NCBI GenBank assembly: GCA_002426885.1
Contig: DINU01000018.1
Coordinates: 62,001-126,000, forward strand
DNA length: 64,000 nt
Reading direction: 5' to 3'
Source: Patescibacteria group bacterium UBA5532
Lineage (GTDB): Bacteria; Patescibacteriota; Gracilibacteria; BD1-5; UBA2023
In this document: positions 10,234 to 19,776 of the stretch, one piece after another
How the letters are laid out: each line of letters starts with the position of its first letter
How positions within the stretch are numbered: position 1 is the first letter of the stretch
Position numbers and translations under genes: made by a program
Notes under the pieces: model-generated
Seen by the model: only the letters and a program-made list of their open reading frames with translations
Databases searched by the model: none
Told to the model about the DNA's origin: nothing

Positions 10234-11025
10234 ATGACTACTCCTATCACTCACTTTAAACGCATCGAGCGAAAATATCTTCTGACACTAGCACAAAAAA
10301 ATCTCCTTCTCGAGGAATTCAGTGATGAGCTTCTCCCCGATACATATGGAACAGGAAATGGAGTATACAAAGTGGAAAATATTTACTACGATACGCTTGA
10401 TCTCCAGTTCTATAATGAGAAAAATACAAAAACGCATGGACATAAGAAACTTCGCATTCGACGATATTTTGAAGAAGATGGAGCCTTTCAGAAGGACTCG
10501 AAAGTATTCATCGAGATCAAGGAAAAGATCGATCATGTCACCGTAAAACGTCGAATCGCGATGAATTACCAGGATGCGATTCGCCTCGTGGAGCAAGGAA
10601 TCCTCCCAGAAATGTCGACTGATACCGAAGTCATCTCTGAAATTCATGGCCTTGCACGTTACTATAACTTGAAGCCTCAGGCACTGACATCATACGAGCG
10701 ACAAGCATTTTTCGGAAAAACAGATCCGAAACTTCGATTGACATTCGATACTGATATTACGTTTAAGAGAAAAGATATCACTCTCGGTGAAAAAAAGAAA
10801 AAGGATGGAAATATCGTCGATACGCGCACGACGATCCTCGAGGTAAAGGCAAATGGATCGATACCAGAGTCTCTTCAGACATTTTTCGAGAAAAATAATA
10901 TTGCGCCCGTACGCATAAGCAAGTATGATACCGCTATCGAGAAATCAGAGAATACCATTTCTTCACTCGGAAAGATGTATGCTCAGCCACGTTCACAGTA
11001 TAACTACAGCCTTTCTCTTGCATAA
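10234..11025 (+). CDS. VTC-domain protein (CYTH-like tunnel fold)
   Basis: 263 residues from ATG 10234. An alternative ATG at 10201 would add 11 residues. The VTC core is clear: FKRIERKYLLT at the N-terminus, YYDTLDLQFYNEKN, KLRIRRYF, VFIEIKEKI, VKRRIAMNY, TSYERQAFF, LRLTFDTDI and ILEVKA. In yeast the VTC domain polymerises polyphosphate, and the Lys/Arg/Glu-lined tunnel residues are retained here. In bacteria, VTC genes commonly neighbour DUF4956 and surface proteins, exactly as here (DUF4956 follows 18 nt later). No TGA codon falls inside this gene. Function in polyphosphate or surface polymer handling is inferred. Confidence 0.85.
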   Translation: MTTPITHFKRIERKYLLTLAQKNLLLEEFSDELLPDTYGTGNGVYKVENIYYDTLDLQFYNEKNTKTHGHKKLRIRRYFEEDGAFQKDSKVFIEIKEKIDHVTVKRRIAMNYQDAIRLVEQGILPEMSTDTEVISEIHGLARYYNLKPQALTSYERQAFFGKTDPKLRLTFDTDITFKRKDITLGEKKKKDGNIVDTRTTILEVKANGSIPESLQTFFEKNNIAPVRISKYDTAIEKSENTISSLGKMYAQPRSQYNYSLSLA

Positions 11026-11043
11026 TTTTTTTAACCTTCTCAT

Positions 11044-11727
11044 ATGGACTACTTTACCACTCTCTTCGCAAGTGTCACGGACACAAGCGTTTCGACCATA
11101 GATATTCTCTTTGTTATATTCGGTACATTTATCCTCGGAAGTTTTATCGGATGGATTTATAAAGAGACGTACAAGTGAAAACGATACACGCAGGGCTATG
11201 TCCAGACGCTCATCGTCATGGCGGTGATCATGTCCATCATCATGCTCATCGTCGGATCGAATATCGCTCGTGCCTTCACGATGATGGGTGCACTCTCGGT
11301 AATTCGCTTCCGAAATAATATTAAGGAGACGCGTGACATCGGATTTATCTTCTTTGCCATGGTTATCGGTATGGCGATGGGGGTCGAGCTCTATCTTCTT
11401 GCGGTACTCGGGACATTCTTCATCTCTGCGATTTTTTTCATCATGAATCGATTCGACTGGTTCTCTCAAGCAGAAAAAACCGTGCAAGCACTCTCGTTTC
11501 ATGCGCCAGCGGATTCTGATTATCAGAACATTCTCGATAAAATACTCGGAAAATATCACGCCGTGGGTATACTGACGAACATAGAGACGCATGAATGAGA
11601 TCATGGGGACACGCTTGAGCTGACATATAGAATCGAGTCGAAGACTCCGCTCAATGGACCAGAATTCGTCGCATCTCTCAGAGAAGAAGGTAAAAACAAA
11701 AAGATAGTATTTACGATCGACTCATAA
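11044..11727 (+). CDS. DUF4956 membrane protein
   Basis: 227 residues. Hydrophobic segments near residues 18-38, 58-78, 100-118 and 120-140 give about four membrane spans. The family signature MMGALSVIRFRNNIKETRDI near residues 81-100 matches the DUF4956 block (GALS-VRFR--IK--RDI). A soluble C-terminal domain of about 85 residues follows. TGA encodes Gly at 11176 and at 11596. DUF4956 is of unknown function and typically pairs with VTC proteins, which supports a joint role with the gene upstream. Confidence 0.85.
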
Positions 11728-11752
11728 CTTTATTTTTCTTACTTTTTTTATT

Positions 11753-13174
11753 ATGAACTCACTCCAAAAATATCTCCTTCCGCTCTTGCTCGTAAGTCTT
11801 ACGACCCTCACAGCATGTACGACAAACACGTCCGAATCGACGACCGTAAGCGGAACAAGTGTGACGACATCCACAAGCTCGACACAGACTTCTGTCACGA
11901 CAGTAAGCTCGAGCGATATCACACTGAATAATACTTCGATCACGATCGATCAGCCCGGAACATATACGATCGATGGAACTATCTCTGATGGTCAGATCAG
12001 CGTAAATGTCGGAGAAGATCAAGAAGTCACTCTGAATCTCGCTGGCGTCTCTGTGACGAATACAACCGGAACTGCACTCTACATCCAGTCTGGAAAAGCA
12101 ACGATCAATCTCGTCGATGGGACGACGAACACTCTCACAGATGGATCGAGCTACAGTGCACAGGGTGATGAAGATCCGAATGCGACACTCTATGCAGTCG
12201 AAGATCTCGTTATCACGGGGAATGGAATCCTGACGGTAAAAGCAAACTATAATGATGCGATCTCTACAAAAGACGATCTGTCAATAGAGGGTGGAAGTAT
12301 CACGGTCGCTTCTGTCGACGACGGAATTCAGGGAAATGATTCAATTACTATGAATGGTGGAACGGTCACGATCGATTCAGAAGGAGACTCCTTTAAGTCA
12401 GATAATGAAGAAAAAGGAACCATCGAGATAAATGGTGGAACACTCACGATTAACTCTGGTGATGATGGAATAAAAGCATACTCGATGATCACTGTAAATA
12501 ATGGTACGATCAGAGTCGAGAGCTCATACGAAGGAATGGAATCAGAAAAGATCATCGTAAATGATGGAAGTGTCACGATCCGCTCTTCTGACGACGGAAT
12601 AAACGTCACCTCAAGTTCAGCAACAGCAACAGAATGACAGCCAACAATGGGTGGAACTCAGACAGAAAATAGTGACATAAAACTCACGATCAATGGATGA
12701 ACTGTCCTCGTCAATGCAGATGGTGACGGACTCGATGCAAATGGATCGATCGAGATAAACGGCGGAAATACGATCGTCTATGGTCCGACAAATGATGGAA
12801 ATGGAGCTCTTGATTATGATGCGACATTCACGGTAACTGGCGGAAGTATCATCGCCTTCGGAAGTGCTGGAATGGCTCAGAATATCGGATCGACTTCGAC
12901 ACAGAATGGAGTCCTGATTAATCTCACGAGCCAGCAAAGTGCAGGATCGACCTTTACTCTGACAGATTCCTCAGGGAACACAATCACAGAGGAAACATCT
13001 GAGAAAGTCTACACCTCGATCCTCGTCTCGAGCTCAAGCCTGAAAACAGGAGAAACATATACATATTCGACCAGTGGCGGAACAAGTGGAACATTTACAG
13101 TATCATCCGTGACGACTCAGGTCGGAACAAGTGGTGGAATGTGAGGTGGAAGAGGAGCTCGTCCAGGGATGTAG
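11753..13174 (+). CDS. Cthe_2159-type carbohydrate-binding beta-helix lipoprotein
   Basis: 473 residues. The N-terminus has a lipobox (LTTLTAC, Cys near residue 22), so the protein is probably lipid-anchored outside the membrane. A Ser/Thr-rich linker follows. Then come repeated turns of a right-handed beta-helix: GTYTIDGTISDGQISVNV, ALYIQSGKATINLVDGTTNT, ITGNGILTVKANYNDAISTK, GGTVTIDSEGDSFKSDN and GDGLDANGSIEINGG. The repeated motif (D/S)DDGI and the 'GG-T-I' ladders match Cthe_2159 (PF14262), an acidic-polysaccharide-binding, calcium-dependent family. It follows VTC and DUF4956. A paralogue with SLH domains lies at 53759-55876. Confidence 0.85.
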
Positions 13175-13189
13175 TATCTGAGAAAATTA

Positions 13190-13216
13190 AAAAAGTCGCT
13201 TCGGCGACTTTTTTTG
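13190..13216 (+). terminator. Rho-independent terminator of the VTC cluster
   Basis: Stem AGTCGC/GCGACT with loop TTCG, followed by TTTTTTT and preceded by an A-tract, 20 nt after the Cthe_2159 stop. Confidence 0.85.
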
Positions 13217-13254
13217 TGGACTTCTGTGATTATCACTTCGCACACAAAATGCAG

Positions 13255-13560
13255 TTGCACACCGCCTCGCGGGGGTAGGAATCCATATTTGTATAGTAAA
13301 CGAACTGAAATAGGAGAAATTCTGATATTACTTAAAAAAAATAAGCCGAAGGCTCATAATTCCTGTGAATACAGGAATTCAGGAAAAACGAGTAAGAAAA
13401 GGAAAGATAAAATTTGTGCTATTCAAGTGAAAATACCACAGAAGGAAACGAATGCTCGCAAAGAACCAAAAATACAAAACAAAGTTTTGTCATTCCTGCG
13501 AAGGCAGGAATTATGGAAAAACGAGCACTGAGTTCGAATTTTCGTCAAGAACAAAAAATC
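13255..13560. repeat. Cluster of intergenic GTCATTCC-type repeats
   Basis: The gap 13217-13617 has no convincing gene. It holds a degenerate copy (GGTAGGAATCCATATTTG near 13275), a second with AAGCCGAAGGCTCATAATTCC and AATTCCTGTGAATACAGGAATT (near 13344-13380), and a third with TTTTGTCATTCCTGCG and GGCAGGAATTATGG (13487-13515), followed by GAGTTCGAATTTTCGTC. The short open frames here are repeat-derived. Confidence 0.6.
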
Positions 13561-13617
13561 AGAAAAAAGTCGTCGTTCAGAATCAGTAAAAAAGAAATAC
13601 AGGTATTCTGTATTTCC

Positions 13618-13646
13618 CAAAAAACTCCCCGAAGGGAGTTTTTTTC
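13618..13646 (-). terminator. Terminator of tmRNA
   Basis: Perfect stem AACTCCC/GGGAGTT with loop CGAA, flanked by an A-tract on one side and a T-tract on the other, 9 nt beyond the tmRNA CCA end. Confidence 0.8.
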
Positions 13647-13654
13647 AAATCATC

Positions 13655-14069
13655 TGGTGGAGATGGCGGGAACTGCCCCCGCGTGTTCCGAGGTGTCATA
13701 TATACATCTACGTTTCCTATCCGATTCTGCTACTCTTCCATACCAGAGAATGGGAAAGAAAAAGGAAGAGGAGGGATTTCGTTACGTATCATAATCTGAA
13801 ATATCTCAGAAAGGAATTATGTACGACTTATGATACTGAATTTCCTATAAGTTTCAGAAAGTCAGGGTGTAGCAGGTCATCCGACACTCAGTCCCAGAGG
13901 GAAAGGCTACGCTGCAAGAGCAAAAGATTTGTCGTTTGCAGCAGCTCGCATAAGGCGAGCAAGAGGTGAGTTTGCACTTATGTGCGACTGTTTTGATAAG
14001 GAAGCACAGACAGCTCCCGAAACGCATATATACGGCACGGATCTCAGAGTCGAATACTATATCATCCCC
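13655..14069 (-). ncRNA. ssrA: tmRNA (transfer-messenger RNA)
   Basis: 415 nt. The 5' end GGGGATG pairs with CATCTCC before the encoded ACCA, forming the alanine-tRNA-like acceptor. The 3' T-arm region is CGGGGGCAGTTCCCG, where the usual TTCGA loop is altered to CAGTT. The mRNA-like part encodes the tag A-N-D-K-S-F-A-L-A-A ending in TAG (near 13923-13950), closely matching the classical ANDENYALAA. It rescues ribosomes stalled on broken mRNAs. The tag stop is TAG, not TGA, as code 25 requires. The short frames drawn over it are not genes. Confidence 0.93.
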
Positions 14070-14238
14070 GTGACGTGCACAGTGTATGTATTTTTCTCGG
14101 AAAGTCGAGTAGAAAAGTGATATCCTCCGAGAGAAAGAGAGTTCTTACACGAAAAAATATGCCAAGAAAGCGAGAAAGAATATATTTTGAATTCTGGGTT
14201 TTCTTCATAATATAACCCACATATCCGAACTACATATT

Positions 14239-15786
14239 ATGACCAAAGATCAAGAAAGGGCCGAGCTTCATAAATCTATCTGGCAAATGGCAAACACCGC
14301 CAGAGGAAGTGTCGACGGCTGGGATTTTAAGCAGTATGTCCTTGGAATGCTCTTTTATCGTTTTATCAGTGAAAATCTCACGAAATATATTAACGATAAC
14401 GAACCTGATAGTCATTTTGACTATGTAAAAATTACTGATGCACAAGCGGAATATGGGAGAAAAGATACGGTCAAAGAAAAAGGATTTTTTATCCTCCCGA
14501 GTGAGCTCTTTATCAATGTCGTAAAAAAAGCAAAAAACGATCCTGATCTCAATGAAACACTTTCCAAGGTATTTAAGCATATCGAATCATCAGCCAATGG
14601 GACGGAAAGTGAAGACGATATCAAATGACTCTTCGATGATTTTAATGTGAACTCGAATAAGCTCGGTAACACTGTCGAACAGAGAAATAAAAAATTAACA
14701 GAACTCTTGGAATCAGTCGCCAATCTTCCACTCGGAAACTATGATGAGAATACGATCGATCTCTTCGGAGATGCCTATGAATATCTCATGGGCATGTATG
14801 CATCCAATGCAGGAAAATCAGGAGGAGAATTTTTTACTCCTCAAGAAGTCAGTGAGCTCCTCGCTGAGATCACAACTGTGGGCAAAATCTCCGTCAACAA
14901 AGTCTATGATCCCTGCTGTGGGTCAGGTTCTCTCCTTCTGAAATTTGCGAAAGTCCTCGGTAAAGACAATGTTCGCCAATGATTCTACGGACAGGAGATC
15001 AATATCACGACCTATAACCTCTGTCGTATCAATATGTTTCTCCATGATATCAACTACGAAAAGTTCAATATCGCGCATGGAGATACGCTCACTCATCCTC
15101 AGCACTGGGATGATGAACCGTTTGATGCGATCGTCTCCAATCCTCCCTACTCGATCAACTGGGAAGGAGACGCCAATCCCATCCTTATCAATGATCCTCG
15201 TTTCTCCCCTGCGGGTGTCCTCGCTCCCAAATCCAAGGCCGATCTCGCCTTCACGCTCCATATGCTGAGCTGGCTCGCGACCAGTGGGACGGCTGCGATC
15301 GTCGAGTTCCCAGGAGTGCTCTATCGATGAGGAGCTGAAGCCAAAATCCGCAAATATCTCATCGATAACAACTACATCGACGCTGTGATCCAGCTCCCGC
15401 CAGACCTCTTTTTCGGGACATCGATCGCGACCTGTATCATGGTACTCAAAAAATCCAAATCTGACAATAAGACGCTGTTTATCGACGCATCGAGTGAGTT
15501 CGTCCGTGGAAGTGCCAAGAATACTCTCAGTCCAGACAATCGCAAGAAAATCCTCGACGCCTACACTGCTCGCACGGATAGCGAGTATTTTGCTAAGCTC
15601 GTGGATAATGCCGATATCGCTACCAACGACTACAATATCGCGGTCTCGAGCTATGTCGAGCAAGAAGATACCAGAGAGAAGATCGATATTACAGAATTAA
15701 ATCAAAAAATCGAAACGATAGTGGCGAGACAAAGTGAGCTCAGAGCATCGATTGATCAGATCGTGGCAGAGATAGAGAGAAAGTAA
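14239..15786 (+). CDS. hsdM: Type I restriction-modification system, DNA methyltransferase subunit
   Basis: 515 residues. HsdM methylates adenine at the site chosen by HsdS. The N-terminal helical domain begins with the typical ELHKSIWQMANTARGSVDGW and YVLGMLFYRFISE. The methyltransferase domain has the AdoMet motif VYDPCCGSGSLLLKF (about residue 224) and the catalytic NPPY in IVSNPPYSINWEGDANP (about 302). The family signature GGEFFTPQEVSELL lies near 196. TGA-Gly codons occur at 14626, 14980 and 15328. The operon continues with rhuM, an AAA ATPase, hsdS and hsdR. It starts 169 nt from tmRNA. Confidence 0.95.
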
Positions 15787-15839
15787 TTCAGTTATAAAGT
15801 ACTCCTTTATAACTGACTCTATTTATAACAAAATTCATC

Positions 15840-16865
15840 ATGACGCAAGACATCCAAGAACAACACAGTAGTATCATCCTCTATGAGTGAGGAAATGGAG
15901 AATTTCATGTCGAAGTCCGTCTCGAAGACGAGACCGTATGGCTCACGCAAGATCGTATGGCTGAGCTTTTTGATGTACAAAGACCCGCAATCACAAAGCA
16001 TCTCAAGAACATTTTTGATGATGGAGAACTGGATGAAAAATCAGTTAGTTCCATTTTGGAACATACTGCCACCGATGGTAAAAACTATCAAACAAAATTT
16101 TACAATCTTGATGCTATCATCGCCGTCTGATATCGCGTCAACAGCAAAAAGGCAACCAACTTCAGAATCTGGGCGACCAACATCCTCAAAGAATACATCA
16201 AAAAAGGATTTGCTATGGATGACCAGAGACTCAAACAATCCTGATGAGGCAACTACTGGAAAGAGCTTCTCGATCGTATCCGTGATATCCGCAGTAGTGA
16301 AAAAGCTCTCTACCGCCAAGTTCTCGATCTCTATGCGACCAGTATCGACTACGATCCCAAGAGTCCTGTATCCATCGAGTTCTTCAAGATCGTGCAAAAC
16401 AAGCTCCACTATGCCACGAGCAAACATACTGCTGCCGAGCTCATCCATGAGCGTGCTGATGCGACCAAAGACTGGATGGGGCTCACCACCTTCGCAGGAG
16501 CTATCCCTACACTCTCTGATGTCACCATTGCAAAAAACTATCTCACACAAGATGAACTCTTCCGTCTGAATCGTATGGTATCAGCATTTTTCGATCTAGC
16601 GGAGATCAAAGCCAGCGAACAGACACAGATGACGATGCACGACTGGATCACGGAGCTCGACAAGTTCGCGGACAACTACGGCAAGTGAGTCCTTTCGGAT
16701 GCTGGCACCGTCTCTCATCAGCAAGCGATCGACAAAGCGACGAGTGAGTACCGCAGCTATCAAGCCAAGACGCTCTCTCCCGTAGAAGAATCCTATCTCG
16801 AGAATATCAAGGCAGTACAGAAACAAGTCGAACGCCAGACCAAGGGAAGTGGGGAAGGTGGATAG
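15840..16865 (+). CDS. RhuM family protein
   Basis: 341 residues. The N-terminal winged-helix/KilA-like part has the RhuM hallmark: HVEVRLEDETVWLTQDRMAEL near residue 24, ITKHLKNIFDDGELDE, the TDGKNYQTKFYNLDAIIAVG segment and VNSKKATNFRIWATNILKEY. The C-terminal half is helical. RhuM is often called a virulence protein from Salmonella SPI-3. Homologues are widespread in type I RM and other defence loci, where the role is unknown. Here it is embedded between hsdM and hsdS, so a regulatory or accessory role in the RM system is plausible. About seven TGA-Gly codons split it under the standard code. Confidence 0.85.
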
Positions 16866-16918
16866 AGAGGTGGCGGAGATAGAGGGGAGATAGATTTTTA
16901 TTACTATTTTTCAAAATT

Positions 16919-18490
16919 ATGAAACTTCAAAAGATTACAATTCAAAATTTTAGAGGAATAAAAGAACTAAAAGATTTTGAACTAAAAAATCTCTCTTTAT
17001 TGGTCGGTGAGAATGGATGCAGCAAAACATCTATTTTAGAAGCAATTAATTTTTGTCTTTCTCCTTATTTTTTATCTGGAAGAATAAAACACACAGATTT
17101 TTATCAAGGCGAGGATTGCGAAATAAATATTTCACTAGAATTTGATGAAACTTTTAAAGCTTTTCTACCTGATTGATATGCAAAACAGGAAGTTGAATGC
17201 AATAAAATATGTTTGAATATAAAAAAAAGGAATAGAGCAACACCTAACAAGGCATTTTCCGACATTGTTGTGGTTTCACATTATGTTCTACCAAATAGAC
17301 CTAAAGACAATGATAATGGCTGGGAGATCACTAGAAAAACATGAACAAAATTTAAATTTGATGAAAGATTACTTACTTTTCCCTTAGAAACTGAAGGATT
17401 ATTAAAAAGTTTTTATTTTCAAAAAAATAGAGATAAACAAATCCAAAAGGGATTTAATTCTTCTATTTCTTCGGTTTTTGAAGACTTCAACTGGAGGTTT
17501 AATAAAGAGATAAGAACTCTAGAAGAGAAAGAGGATTTTGAGTGAGAAAAATTTATCATTCAAAAAAATAACTTTGAAAAATATATTTTGGAACAAATTG
17601 ATGAGAAATCACAAGAAAAAACATTTGAAACACTTAACACTAAACTTAAGAAAGTAGGATTATCAGAAATTAACTTATCACTCATTGATGGTAATGCTCC
17701 TTTTGATAGTGCATTTTTATCTCAAAAGTTTGATAGTTTGGATCTTTCTATATGACAAATATGATCAGGCATAGAAATGATTGTTGCTCTTATGTTTTTG
17801 GAAACAATGGCAGAAATTTCAAAAGAAAATATCTTAATATTGATTGATGAACCTGAGCTCCATTTGCATCCGGAGTTGCAATATAATCTTATCAAACATA
17901 TAATTTCATCTTTTGACACCAATCAATTCTTACTCTCAACTCATTCCCCACTTTTCGTTAAACAAACTCTATCTAATGACAGTGATAAAATTCAAATCCA
18001 TTGTTTGAAAAAAGAGGATAAAGAGATAAGAGTTCTAGAATTAGAATCAAGAGTTTTGCCGTATCTTTCAGCAAATGAAATAAATTATATTGCATTTGGA
18101 CTTCCTACAGAAGAATATCACAATGAATTATATAATGAAATTGAGAATAATTTTTGGAATAATCCAGGTAATGATTTTAAAATACTAAAAACAGCTTGAA
18201 CCTATGACATAAAAGATTGAAGGCAGATTGTCTTTGATAATGAATTTTTTAACAAACAGAATAAAGAACTTATAGATAGTCCATTTATGACTCATCAAAA
18301 CAAAGTCACAAAACACACCTACATCAGAAATAAAATACATCATAGTAAAGATTACTGATGATCTCCTACGACTCAAGAATTGGAGGAATCAATAGAAAAG
18401 ATGAGAAATTTATATAACAATTCAACCATATGTCCCACTCCCACCCCACCCTCTCTTCCCCCATCACCCAATACTGCCCCGATGGAGTAG
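16919..18490 (+). CDS. AAA ATPase of the OLD/RecF-like type in the RM operon
   Basis: 523 residues. It begins KLQKITIQNFRGIKELKDFE, followed by the P-loop GENGCSKT (residues 30-37), in which Ser replaces the usual Gly before Lys. The ABC-like signature is SIGQIGSGIEM, whose first two glycines are TGA. Walker B is ILILIDEPELHLHP with D310 and E311, then the STHSP switch. The C-terminus has IRNKIHHSKDYGG followed by an LEESIEKM segment, common in defence-associated AAA proteins. Base composition is clearly more AT-rich than hsdM or hsdR, suggesting separate acquisition from another code-25 organism. Its last 61 nt overlap the start of hsdS. Confidence 0.8.
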
Positions 18491-19767
18491 GATTTTTGGA
18501 AGTAGGTAAGATTTGCCAAGTAAATCGTGGGAGAGTGATGTCAAAAGATTATCTTAGAGATAATGCATGAGAGTATCCTGTATATTCTTCACAGACTCTC
18601 AATAATTGAGTTTTTGGATTGATAGATTCTTATGATTATGATGGTGAATACGTAACTTGGACTACAGATTGAGCAAATGCATGATCAGTATTTTATCGCA
18701 ATGGAAGATTTAGTATAACAAATGTTTGTGGATTATTAAAGCCGAAAGATGAAACTTTTTTACATGTTAAATATTTGGCATACACTTTATGAACTATTGC
18801 AAAGTCTTATGTAAATGCTGGTATGTGAAATCCTAAAATTATGAGTAATGTAATGGAAAAAATCTCCATCCCCATCCCACCACTCCCCGTCCAAGAGGAG
18901 ATTGTCCGTATCCTCGATACCTTTACCGAGCTGGAGGCGGAGCTGGAGGCGGAGCTGGAGGCACGCACACAGCAGTATGAGTACTATCGTGATAGTCTGC
19001 TGAGTTTCGAGGATGATGAGGTGGAGTGGAAAGAATTAGGAGAAGTAGCACACTATTCAAAAACAAGAATATCAGCAAACGAGCTGAATCATGAAAATTA
19101 TGTTGGCGTTGATAATCTTTTGCAAAATAAACAAGGTAAGACACTATCAAATTATGTTCCTACTTCTTGAAACTTAACAAAGTATGAGGTTGGAGATATT
19201 TTGATTTGAAATATTAGGCCTTATTTAAAAAAGATCTGGAAAGCTAATAATTGTGGCTGAACAAATGGAGATGTGCTGGTTATCAGAATTAAAGAAGATG
19301 AAACTCTTAGCTCTGAATATTTATATTATTTGATATCATCAGAATGATTTTTTGATTATTCAATGCAACACGCAAAATGAGCAAAAATGCCTCGTTGAAG
19401 CAAAGAAGCAATAATGAAATTTAAAATCCCCATTCCATCGCTCGAACGCCAAGCTGAGATTGTCCGTATCCTTGATCAGTTTGATGCACTCGTGCATGAT
19501 ATCTCAATCGGTCTCCCTGCAGAGCTCCAGGCTCGTAGACAGCAGTATGAGTGCTATAGAGAGCGACTCCTGACTTTCAGACCTCTCAATCCTGACAAAG
19601 ACGATGATATGCCTCCGAGCTATACTCCAAATAATAATGCTCCGACAACACCAATGGGTGGAGGAAAATCTCGAGGTATCCAGCTCATCCAGACTACCAA
19701 ACCTTTTACGCCATATGGAATTATCGCCGAGCTTCCAAATAGTATCATTGCCTTTAAGTATACATAA
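18430..19767 (+). CDS. hsdS: Type I restriction-modification system, specificity subunit
   Basis: 445 residues. HsdS recognises the bipartite DNA target and binds HsdM and HsdR. It has two target recognition domains: the first begins ITQYCPDGVGFLEVGKICQV and the second VEWKELGEVAHYSKTR near residue 198. The two conserved helical regions are ISIPIPPLPVQEEIVRILDTF (about 145) and IPIPSLERQAEIVRILDQF (about 335). The central helix contains three perfect LEAE-type 12-bp repeats (18928-18963). The N-terminal half is AT-rich and TGA-dense; the C-terminal tail of about 65 residues after LLTF is Pro/Gly-rich. The start ATG overlaps the upstream AAA gene in another frame. Confidence 0.93.
18928..18963 (+). 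repeat. Three tandem 12-bp repeats in hsdS
   Basis: GAGCTGGAGGCG occurs three times in a row (the last copy ends GCA), encoding ELEA-ELEA-ELEA at residues 167-178 in the helical spacer between the recognition domains. In the EcoR124/EcoDXXI enzymes, a 12-bp repeat at the same place (TAEL) changes copy number and thereby the spacer length of the recognised sequence. Confidence 0.95.
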
Positions 19768-19776
19768 TATTTTTCT

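Noticed and set aside
13214..13794. Two open frames of 105 and 126 codons in the gap before tmRNA
   Set aside because: They lie in dispersed repeats, a terminator and the 3' end of tmRNA, have no family features, and share their sequence with other non-coding copies.
13929..14120. 63-codon frame overlapping the tmRNA region
   Set aside because: It is the complement of the tmRNA 5' half, whose acceptor stem and tag are unambiguous.
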